A stretch of DNA of 64,000 bases from Photorhabdus namnaonensis (GTDB taxonomy: Bacteria; Pseudomonadota; Gammaproteobacteria; Enterobacterales; Enterobacteriaceae), in NCBI RefSeq assembly GCF_001684335.1, contig NZ_LOIC01000072.1, forward strand, positions 188,737-252,736, in the 5' to 3' direction. Both the position numbers and the translations under genes were made by a program. The notes under the pieces were generated by a model that was given only the letters and a program-made list of their open reading frames with translations, did no database searches and was not told where the DNA came from. How positions within the stretch are numbered: the stretch's first letter is position 1; each line of letters opens with the position of its first letter. Of the stretch, positions 55,544 to 64,000 are shown one piece after another.

Positions 55544-55993
55544 ATGGCTATAAATCCAGAACAAATCGCTGTTGAATATCCCATTCCTACTTATCGGTTT
55601 GTTGTTTCAGTCGGTGACGAACAAATCCCATTTAACAACGTTTCCGGGCTTGATATTCATTATGATGTCATCGAATATAAAGATGGCATCGGTAATTACT
55701 ATAAAATGCCGGGCCAACGTCAATCTATCAATATTACCCTGCGTAAGGGGGTCTTCCCTGGCGACACCAAACTGTTTGACTGGATTAATTCTATTCAACT
55801 TAATCAAGTTGAGAAGAAAGATATTGCAATTAGCCTGACCAATGAAGCTGGCACCGAAATCTTAATGACCTGGAACGTAGCGAATGCATTCCCAACGTCA
55901 TTCACCTCCCCCTCTTTTGATGCCACCAGCAATGAAATCGCTGTTCAGGAAATAGCACTGACAGCAGATCGTGTAACCATTCAAGCAGCTTAA
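55544..55993 (+). CDS. pvc1: PVC inner tube protein Pvc1
   Basis: A 149-residue gp19/Hcp-like tube protein (YPIPTYRFVVSVGDEQIPFNNVSGLDI...MPGQRQSINITLRKGVFPGD). It stacks as hexamers to form the inner tube of the contractile injection system. AAGGAAG precedes the ATG. It is the first gene of the Photorhabdus virulence cassette, equivalent to Serratia afp1. Confidence 0.95.
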   Translation: MAINPEQIAVEYPIPTYRFVVSVGDEQIPFNNVSGLDIHYDVIEYKDGIGNYYKMPGQRQSINITLRKGVFPGDTKLFDWINSIQLNQVEKKDIAISLTNEAGTEILMTWNVANAFPTSFTSPSFDATSNEIAVQEIALTADRVTIQAA

Positions 55994-56007
55994 TAAGGAG
56001 AGATTTT

Positions 56008-57072
56008 ATGACCACAATAACAACCTACCCCGGTGTTTATATTGAAGAAGACGCTTCGCTGTCACTCTCCGTTAGTTCCAGTGCAACAGCAGTGCCTGTT
56101 TTTGCTGTCGCAGGTGACAATCCATTAATATCAGGTAAACCCTATATTCGCATTAGTAACTGGCTGGAATATCTGACACTAAAAAATGAAAAATTTGATC
56201 CTGCCAATACACTTGATATCTCACTGCGCGCTTATTTTATTAACGGTGGTGGATATTGCTATCTGGTCCAAACCACAGATTTAGAAAAACAAGTTCCAAA
56301 GCTGGATGATGTCACATTGCTGGTTGCTGCTGGAGAGAATATTACTACTGCTGTAAGTACACTTTGCAAACCGGGCAAAGGATTATTTGCCATTTTTGAT
56401 GGCCCTACTACAGAGTTAGAATCCGCTGGCACATCCAACAGTGATTATGACCCAAATCCTTTTGCTGCCGTTTACTACCCCTGGTTAACCGCCGATTGGG
56501 CTACTAGAGAGATTCCCCCAAGTGCTGCTATTGCTGGTGTCTATTGCTCTGTCGATAGCACCCGTGGCGTGTGGAAAGCACCGGCTAACGTGGCTATTCA
56601 AGGTGGATTACAACCTAAATATCCGGTAACCGATGACCTGCAAGCACAATACAGCCAAGATAAAGCACTAAATATGATCCGCACCTTTCCTAAGAGCGGC
56701 ACACTGGTATGGGGCGCTCGTACTCTTGAGGACAGCGATAACTGGCGTTATATCCCGGTTCGCCGCCTATTCAACAGCGCAGAGCGGGACATTAAAAACG
56801 CTATGAGCTTCGCGATGTTTGAACCCAATAGCCAACCGACCTGGGAAGCTGTGCGTCGGGCCATCGATAACTATCTCCATTCCCTCTGGCAGCAAGGCGG
56901 ATTGATGGGCAACAAAGCCGAGCAGGCTTATTTTGTTCAAATCGGTAAAGGCACCACCATGACCGATGACGATATCAAGCAAGGCAAAATGATCGTCAAA
57001 GTCGGCATGGCAGCAGTGCGTCCAGCCGAATTCATTATTCTGCAATTTACCCAAGACGTTGCCCAGTTTTAA
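56008..57072 (+). CDS. pvc2: PVC contractile sheath protein Pvc2
   Basis: A 354-residue sheath protein. It starts TYPGVYIEEDASLSLSVSSSATAVPVF and has the conserved C-terminal domain GTLVWGARTLEDSDNWRYIPVRRLFNSAERDI ... AAVRPAEFIILQF that makes the interlocking sheath mesh. It is the main sheath of the Afp/PVC class. The C-terminal third is nearly the same as in Pvc3. It follows pvc1 by 14 bases. Confidence 0.95.
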   Translation: MTTITTYPGVYIEEDASLSLSVSSSATAVPVFAVAGDNPLISGKPYIRISNWLEYLTLKNEKFDPANTLDISLRAYFINGGGYCYLVQTTDLEKQVPKLDDVTLLVAAGENITTAVSTLCKPGKGLFAIFDGPTTELESAGTSNSDYDPNPFAAVYYPWLTADWATREIPPSAAIAGVYCSVDSTRGVWKAPANVAIQGGLQPKYPVTDDLQAQYSQDKALNMIRTFPKSGTLVWGARTLEDSDNWRYIPVRRLFNSAERDIKNAMSFAMFEPNSQPTWEAVRRAIDNYLHSLWQQGGLMGNKAEQAYFVQIGKGTTMTDDDIKQGKMIVKVGMAAVRPAEFIILQFTQDVAQF

Positions 57073-57087
57073 TACAAGGAAAACCTC

Positions 57088-58437
57088 ATGGCCTCTGCAA
57101 CCTACAATACTCCGGGCGTTTATATCGAAGAAGACGCTTCGTTATCACTGTCGATTAATGCTAACCCAACCGCGATCCCCGTGTTTATTGGTAAGTTTTT
57201 CAAAAAAGACGGAACTCAACCTGGTAAGGGAAGCTGTATTAAAATCACCAGTTGGTTGGATCTTATCTCTCAGTTTTCACCCTCACCTTCCGTGTCAATA
57301 CAGGCAGTAAAAGCAGAAAAGATCTCAGATAACGAGGGAGATGCTCAAGACACCTATGCCTATACTGCCACCGTTACAGCAACTTCTCTCAGTGCTTTTG
57401 CTGTACAGCACTATTTTAATAATGGCGGTGGCATATGCTATGTATTGCCGTTGGTAGCCACGGATCAATCCACTGCAACAACAGAACTGACAACTTTGCC
57501 AGATCTGATCGAACAACAACAGGAGATTACCTTACTGGTTTGCCCTGAAAAGCATGAAACATTAGTAAACTGCACAAAACAAGCTGTCTACAATGCAGTG
57601 AATTCCCTATTGAAAGATAAAGTGGATTACTTCCTCATTGCTGATAGTACAAATGGAACAGATAAACCGACTACTCAAACGGATAAAACCGCTGTCTATT
57701 ACCCTGATTTAGTGACTTCTTTTACTTATAACCAACCAGCCGATGCTGATATTAAGATAAGCGGTTATGACAATGTTACTACCCTGGCCGAACTAAAAAC
57801 TGCTGCTCCAGCGGAATATACTCAAGCTAAACAAGCCGTCGACGATGCATGGAAAACGGCTAGTGTACCGACAACACCCATTACCTTACCCCCAAGCGCC
57901 GCAGTCGCGGGTGCCTATGCGGCAACCGATGCCAGCCGCGGTATCTGGAAAGCTCCGGCGAACGTGGCATTGAGTAATGCTAAACCATCTGTAGCAATCT
58001 CAGATGATGATCAAAGCGATATGAATAAAGCAGGCATTAATGCCATCCGTGAATTTACCGGCAAAGGTACGCTAATTTGGGGCGCACGTACTCTACAAGA
58101 TGATGATAACTGGCGCTATATTCCGGTTCGGCGTTTATTTAATAGCGCAGAACGGGATATCAAGCAGGCAATGCGATTTGCTGTCTTTGAACCCAATAGC
58201 CAACCGACTTGGGAACGCGTTCGGTCAGCCATTGACAACTATCTCCATCAACTCTGGCAACAAGGCGCGCTGGCCGGTAATAACCCGCAGGAAGCCTATT
58301 TTGTTCAGATTGGTCAGGGTATCACCATGTCCGATACTGACATTAAACAAGGGAAAATGATTGTCAAAGTGGGGATGGCGGCGGTACGTCCGGCGGAATT
58401 TATTATCCTTCAGTTTTCACAAAATGTAGCACAGTAA
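57088..58437 (+). CDS. pvc3: PVC sheath protein Pvc3 with extra domain
   Basis: A 449-residue sheath paralogue. The N-terminal strand (TPGVYIEEDASLSLSI) and C-terminal domain match Pvc2. About 95 extra residues lie in the middle, around 70-270, giving an extra surface domain. In Afp/PVC particles the third sheath is a minor component. AAGGA precedes the ATG, 15 bases after pvc2. Confidence 0.94.
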   Translation: MASATYNTPGVYIEEDASLSLSINANPTAIPVFIGKFFKKDGTQPGKGSCIKITSWLDLISQFSPSPSVSIQAVKAEKISDNEGDAQDTYAYTATVTATSLSAFAVQHYFNNGGGICYVLPLVATDQSTATTELTTLPDLIEQQQEITLLVCPEKHETLVNCTKQAVYNAVNSLLKDKVDYFLIADSTNGTDKPTTQTDKTAVYYPDLVTSFTYNQPADADIKISGYDNVTTLAELKTAAPAEYTQAKQAVDDAWKTASVPTTPITLPPSAAVAGAYAATDASRGIWKAPANVALSNAKPSVAISDDDQSDMNKAGINAIREFTGKGTLIWGARTLQDDDNWRYIPVRRLFNSAERDIKQAMRFAVFEPNSQPTWERVRSAIDNYLHQLWQQGALAGNNPQEAYFVQIGQGITMSDTDIKQGKMIVKVGMAAVRPAEFIILQFSQNVAQ

Positions 58438-58445
58438 CCGTGCTG

Positions 58446-58468
58446 AGACGCGGTTGAATGCCGCGTCT
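58446..58468 (+). promoter_or_regulatory. Stem-loop between pvc3 and pvc4
   Basis: AGACGCGG, a 7-base loop and CCGCGTCT form a strong 8-base stem just after pvc3, in a 54-base gap. There is no T run, so it is more likely an mRNA stability or partial-attenuation element than a full terminator. It would set pvc1-3 (tube and sheath) above the later genes. Confidence 0.55.
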
Positions 58469-58491
58469 ATTCAGTCGTTGAGGAGACGATA

Positions 58492-59706
58492 ATGGATATA
58501 AAACAGCCTGGCGTCACAATAACGGAGAGCCTGATATCCCAGAAACAGGATAATGCATTTATCGGTGTACCGGTTTTTATTGGTTATCCCCAACCGGCCA
58601 AAAATAGCCGTGTCAGCGACAAAACCGCCGTCAAGCTCACCAGTCTGGCCGATTTTACCTTGTCATTTGAGGGATCAGGATTGATGTACTATTCAGTACG
58701 TCACTTCTTTGAAAATAGTGGTCAGCAAGCCTATGTTTTACCACTGGGAACGGATAAACCACTAAACGATTTTCAAGCATTGACCACCACACTGCAACAG
58801 GATTGGGTTAAACAAGCGATTACCGCAGAGAGTGCAATCACGCTGATTGTCGTCCCTGATCTTGTCTACCTTAATCAGATGGATGCTCCCAATTCAGACA
58901 TCGTTCAACATGACAAAATTCAATTCTGGCTGGAATCCTGGCAATCGGTACTCGATCTTTGCAAGAGCCGGCGCGGCATGATGGGATTGCTGGATGCCCC
59001 GGATAATCCTGGATTGGCCGGGAAATGTTTAGCGCAGTTTTCTTCAAGTGATCGACAATGGGGCGCCGTATACTGGCCCCGGCTAAACAGCGCCTATCAG
59101 GATAACGCGCAAAATACTGTCGTGCTTTCACCTACCGCGGCGGTTGCTGCCGTCATCCAGCGTAACGATAACCAAATGGCCGTCTGGAATGCACCCGCTA
59201 ATGTCGCGTTAGCCAAAGTGATCAGCCCGATACGCGCTTATATTGAAGCCGATGGCCTCTTTAATCCCAATGGCACTTCGTTGAATCTGGTTCGCAGCTT
59301 CCCCGGCAAAGGGATTAAAATCTGGGGATGCCGAACGTTGGAAAATACCCACGACTCCCCCTGGCGTTATATTCAGACCCGCCGTCTGGTTTCCTATATC
59401 GAAGCTTATATGACTCAACTTGGCCGAGCCTTCGTTTTTGAACCCAATAACGCTATCACCTGGATGAAGTTTAAAGGTCAGGCGTACAACTGGCTGCATC
59501 AGTTATGGTTAAAAGGCGGATTGCGGGGCACCCAGGAAGATCAAGCATTTGAGGTATTACTGGGTGTTAACGAGTCGATGAGTGAAGCAGATATGCTGGC
59601 CGGGAAAATGATCATGAAAATCAGGTTGGCGGTCTTAATTCCGGCGGAATTTATCGAACTGAGTCTGACATTTGACACCCGCACCGGTAACACCAGCGAA
59701 ATTTAA
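58492..59706 (+). CDS. pvc4: PVC sheath protein Pvc4
   Basis: A 404-residue, more divergent sheath protein (QPGVTITESLISQKQDNAFIGVPVF at the N-terminus; GIKIWGCRTLENTHDSPWRYIQTRRLV at the C-terminal domain). In Afp the fourth gene encodes the sheath ring that joins the baseplate. GGAG precedes the ATG. Confidence 0.93.
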   Translation: MDIKQPGVTITESLISQKQDNAFIGVPVFIGYPQPAKNSRVSDKTAVKLTSLADFTLSFEGSGLMYYSVRHFFENSGQQAYVLPLGTDKPLNDFQALTTTLQQDWVKQAITAESAITLIVVPDLVYLNQMDAPNSDIVQHDKIQFWLESWQSVLDLCKSRRGMMGLLDAPDNPGLAGKCLAQFSSSDRQWGAVYWPRLNSAYQDNAQNTVVLSPTAAVAAVIQRNDNQMAVWNAPANVALAKVISPIRAYIEADGLFNPNGTSLNLVRSFPGKGIKIWGCRTLENTHDSPWRYIQTRRLVSYIEAYMTQLGRAFVFEPNNAITWMKFKGQAYNWLHQLWLKGGLRGTQEDQAFEVLLGVNESMSEADMLAGKMIMKIRLAVLIPAEFIELSLTFDTRTGNTSEI

Positions 59707-59718
59707 CCGGGGAAAAAT

Positions 59719-61019
<1,301 letters not shown>

Positions 61020-61023
<4 letters not shown>

Positions 61024-62621
61024 AAATACCTGAGATAACCATCAAGATAAGTGGCAAAACCCTCAATCAATTTACTGCTATTAACCTGACAGTAAACCAC
61101 TACATCAATGGTATTCCCTCGGTTAACATCACTCTGGGTATCGCCGGCGATGCTAACCATATTTTTGATGTCAAAGCACAAGCTGAACTGGCAAACTGCC
61201 GCCCCAATAATGAACTTATCGTACAGATCCAAAAAACCATATTGTTTAGAGGGATCATTGTTCGGCAAGCACTTAAGTTCAAAGGCCAGGACAGCCTGAT
61301 GACCTTGACGGCAAAACATCCATTGCAAAAATTAACAGATGGCCTCCACTCACAGCTATTCAGCAAACAAAGTGATGAAGCGATTATCAAGAAGCTATTC
61401 AGTCAGGCCGGTATACAAACGACGATAAAACAGGCCCCTCAGCTCAAAACCGTGCATGAGCAAATGGTGCAATTTCGCTGTAATGACTGGACATTCTTAA
61501 AAAGCCGACTTATCGCCACTAATACCTGGCTGCTGCCCGGCAATGAAGTCGTTACACTGATAACACCTAAAGCGCTGAATCAATCAACTGTACATACGAT
61601 CCGTCAGAGCACCAACGATCAGGACATTGTACTGTTTGAAGCAAACTTGCAATGGGATAACCAGCGCAGCCCCAAAACGGTCAGTGTACAGTCCTGGGAC
61701 ATTACCCAACAAAAACTGTCTCAGACAATTCAGGTGAAGAATAGTGGGCTTGGCAGTAATAAACTAGCGGTAGACAGCATAACTACACTGACCAATAAAG
61801 ACTGGCAATGGGTTTTTAACTATCCACTGGATAATGAGCAAGCTAAATATCTTGCTCAAGGCATTATGGATAACCTGCGAAGTGATAACGTCTCCGGTAG
61901 TTTTGAAGTCGAAGGTGATAGCCGCTATCAGCCGGGTGATGTCCTCGCTCTGAATGGCTTTGGACAGGGGATGGATGGTCAAGGGATTATCACCGGCGTG
62001 AGCCAGATAATTAATCAGCGGCAAGGCTGGCGTACCCGGTTAACCTTAGGTATGCCGCCAGATGCAGAACAGGCAGTTCCTCCGGTTAAAGAGTTGCATG
62101 TTGGTATTGTTGAAAAATACCAACCAGACAGCCAGTCACTGGGACGTATTCCGGTCAAGATACCGGCGTTAAGCTTAACCAACAGTGTACTTTTTGCCCG
62201 CCTGGGTAAGCCTTATGCCAGCCATGAAAGCGGATTTTGCTTCTACCCTGAACCAGGAGATGAGGTGATTATCGGTTTCTTTGAATGCGATCCGCGCTTC
62301 CCGGTGATATTAGGTTCCATGCACAACCCGAAAAATAAAGCTCCGGTAGAACCCAGTGAAAAAAACCCAATGAAAACCTTAGTCATCAAACAAGGAGATC
62401 ACCAACAGGCCTTAGTGTTCAATAATCAAGATAAAACTGTCGCGCTCAATAGCGGAAAAAACACGTTATCTCTGCAACAAGATAAAGATATCACGCTTAA
62501 TTCAGCTAACAACCTCATCACCAATGCTCAGGAAATTAAAATACAGGCCGAAAAATCCCTGTCCGCCTCAGGAAAATCGGGTGTAGATATTAAAGGAGCA
62601 AAGATTAACTTAACACAATAA
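61020..62621 (+). CDS. pvc8: PVC spike protein Pvc8 (VgrG-like)
   Basis: A 533-residue gp27-gp5 fusion of the VgrG type, the central spike below the tube. The gp27-like part is residues 1-350, then the OB-fold (GIVEKYQPDSQSLGRIPVKIPAL... FCFYPEPGDEVIIGFFECDPRFPVILGSMHNP). The C-terminal beta-prism has repeated short strands (DKTVALNSGKNTLSLQQDKDITLNSANN). It starts on the pvc7 stop (ATGA). Confidence 0.94.
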
Positions 62622-62633
62622 TAAGGCAATGAA

Positions 62634-63077
62634 ATGACAAACAAAATATTAGCCGATATTTATGGTCGGGGCTGGGCATTTCCGCCACAGTTTTTTATCA
62701 ATGACAACCCGCCTGAAATACAATCTGGCGTCATTATGGCAGAAGGAGCAGAAAATGTCCGTCAGAGTATAAATATTCTTTTTCTGACAGAACCCGGTGA
62801 ACGAATTATGCGTGAAGACTACGGCTGTGGTCTGAATGATTACCTGTTTGCCAATATCAGTGATGAATTGATGGCAGACATTCAAACCCGTATTGAAGAG
62901 CGGGTATTACGCTATGAACCACGCGCAGAAATTACCGCGATTCAAGTAAACCAGAGAACAAACTTACCCAACACTCTACATGTTCAGGTTACCTATGCGT
63001 TGAGAGGCAGCGACATCAACCAACAGATTGAAGGCGTCCTTGAAGTTAATGAAGGCCGGGTACAGGTGAGTTTATGA
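62634..63077 (+). CDS. pvc9: PVC baseplate protein Pvc9 (gp25-like)
   Basis: A 147-residue gpW/gp25-family protein. It has the segment ENVRQSINILFLTEPGERIMREDYGCGLNDYLF, including the EPGER(I/V)M core of gp25. It triggers sheath assembly from the baseplate. Its stop overlaps the pvc10 start (ATGA). Confidence 0.94.
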   Translation: MTNKILADIYGRGWAFPPQFFINDNPPEIQSGVIMAEGAENVRQSINILFLTEPGERIMREDYGCGLNDYLFANISDELMADIQTRIEERVLRYEPRAEITAIQVNQRTNLPNTLHVQVTYALRGSDINQQIEGVLEVNEGRVQVSL

Positions 63078-63490
63078 GTAAACAACTGGTGATTGATGGC
63101 GACAACCTGCTATTCGAACCGTTATTTGGCAACCGGCAAGTCACAATTCTGGGACCTGCGACCATTCGAGGCAGCGGACACGCCAAAATCCAAGGCAAAA
63201 AAATCGTTATTGTGGGTGACGAAAAAAAAGTACAGCTTCAAGCGCAATATATTACCCCTAGCCATCCGGTACCCGGCATGGGCATAGTCACCATTGCCCA
63301 GTTAGACGCGAACCAGCAGGTAAACTTTTGTCGTACTCCCGCCACGGCAATTGTTGTCGGGCAACAATTTATCGCCCGTTTTACCCCGACCCAACCTGCT
63401 AATAATCCGTCAACTGGCCCAGATGTGACAACGCCGAGTATGGGCAAAGGCCGCTTTATTGCCAGCCAATATGCAGTCAGTGCCGGATAA
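63074..63490 (+). CDS. pvc10: PVC spike-tip protein Pvc10 (PAAR-like)
   Basis: A 138-residue beta-rich protein (ILGPATIRGSGHAKIQGKKIVIVGDEKKVQL...). By place it is the afp10 equivalent, a cone that caps the VgrG-like spike. The PAAR motif itself is not clear in this sequence, so the assignment is by context and fold impression. Confidence 0.78.
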   Translation: MSKQLVIDGDNLLFEPLFGNRQVTILGPATIRGSGHAKIQGKKIVIVGDEKKVQLQAQYITPSHPVPGMGIVTIAQLDANQQVNFCRTPATAIVVGQQFIARFTPTQPANNPSTGPDVTTPSMGKGRFIASQYAVSAG

Positions 63491-63533
63491 ATAACCTCTT
63501 CAACCCTACTTTTAAATAACAGGTGGAATAAAT

Positions 63534-64000
63534 ATGGGACAAGCCGAGTTAGATAATAAACTCTCTGCTATTGTGCCGGATACTGTATTTAAACTTGATG
63601 AAAGAAGTACACTGGATATTTTAAACTGGCTTAAAGCTTATACTGGAATAATTCCTTTCGATAAAGCTTATGCTGAAAAAATCCCTTTCGATCAAGAGAA
63701 AAAACAGTTCTGGGATAGTTTTTACTTTATTCAAGAAAATACTCCTGAAGAATTAGCGGATATTTATCAACATGCTAATAAAGCAGATGGCCTTTTACCG
63801 CCACATCAAGCTTTTGTTTTTGCTTTTTTAAAGTTATTAGAAACACCCAACCGATTATTAAATACATTCCCGGCCCGACACCGCGATCTTTATTACCGGG
63901 AATTACTGGGACTAAGCCCCAGAAAAGCCCAAGCGGATAGCGTTGCTTTAGGCATTACCTTAAATACAGATAACGCAGAATATCTTATCCCTAAAGGAAC
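63534..64000 (+). CDS. pvc11: PVC baseplate protein Pvc11 (gpJ/gp6-like), partial
   Basis: The first 155 residues of a long baseplate wedge protein (MGQAELDNKLSAIVPDTVF...; later FPARHRDLYYRELLGLSPRKAQADSVALGITLN), typical of the Pvc11/Afp11 N-terminus. The gene is cut by the right window edge. AGGTGG precedes the ATG. The repeated short segment FDKAYAEKIPFDQ suggests a small internal duplication. Confidence 0.88.
   Translation, partial: MGQAELDNKLSAIVPDTVFKLDERSTLDILNWLKAYTGIIPFDKAYAEKIPFDQEKKQFWDSFYFIQENTPEELADIYQHANKADGLLPPHQAFVFAFLKLLETPNRLLNTFPARHRDLYYRELLGLSPRKAQADSVALGITLNTDNAEYLIPKG

Overview
The window looks like a Photorhabdus chromosome (Enterobacterales, Morganellaceae). The evidence is a PVC/Afp-type contractile injection cluster at the right end and a core block in the usual enterobacterial order: zapC, pyrD, pepN, pncB, asnS, ompF-type porins, aspC, ycbL, ycbK and ldtD. 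The assignment comes from gene content and remembered family sequences; no database search was run.

From 1 to about 20.7 kb lies one end of a P2-like prophage. Reading from the left edge, the late genes run V-S-R-lysis-X-L-M-N-O on the minus strand, followed by P and Q on the plus strand. A sequence very like the P2 cos site follows at 9421-9439. Next come an unidentified two-gene cassette at the tin/old position of P2, the replication initiator A, a PP-loop (PAPS reductase-like) gene, dam, a run of small early genes and a Cox-like gene. The block ends with two tandem copies of a C-type repressor and the integrase. A TGT-N12-ACA late-promoter box lies between O and P. The left end of the prophage (W to ogr and its attachment site) is outside the window.

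From 20.7 to 38.7 kb is mostly core chromosome: a GT1-type glycosyltransferase between two long imperfect palindromes, zapC, pyrD, a small coiled-coil membrane protein, pepN, pncB, asnS, two tandem OmpF-like porins with near-identical leaders and OmpR-like boxes, aspC, and the ycbL-ycbK-ldtD envelope group.

From 38.7 kb to the right edge is an accessory island. It starts with a divergent TetR/FAD-monooxygenase pair that shares an operator-like palindrome. A type IVb pilus operon of the R64/SPI-7 kind follows, with the unusual order S-U-V-M-L-N-O-P-Q-R and no pilT. Next is a secreted protein of about 595 residues ending in a Hint autoprocessing domain. Last come the first eleven genes of a PVC: tube, three sheaths, second tube, small protein, adaptor, VgrG-like spike, gp25, tip, and a truncated gpJ-like gene. 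The PVC leader carries a hairpin followed directly by an ops-like element, which suggests RfaH control. PVC effectors would lie downstream, outside the window.

The best candidates for something undescribed are the two-gene membrane cassette at the P2 hotspot, the duplicated repressor switch, the rearranged pilus operon with its Hint-protein neighbour, and the structured PVC leader.
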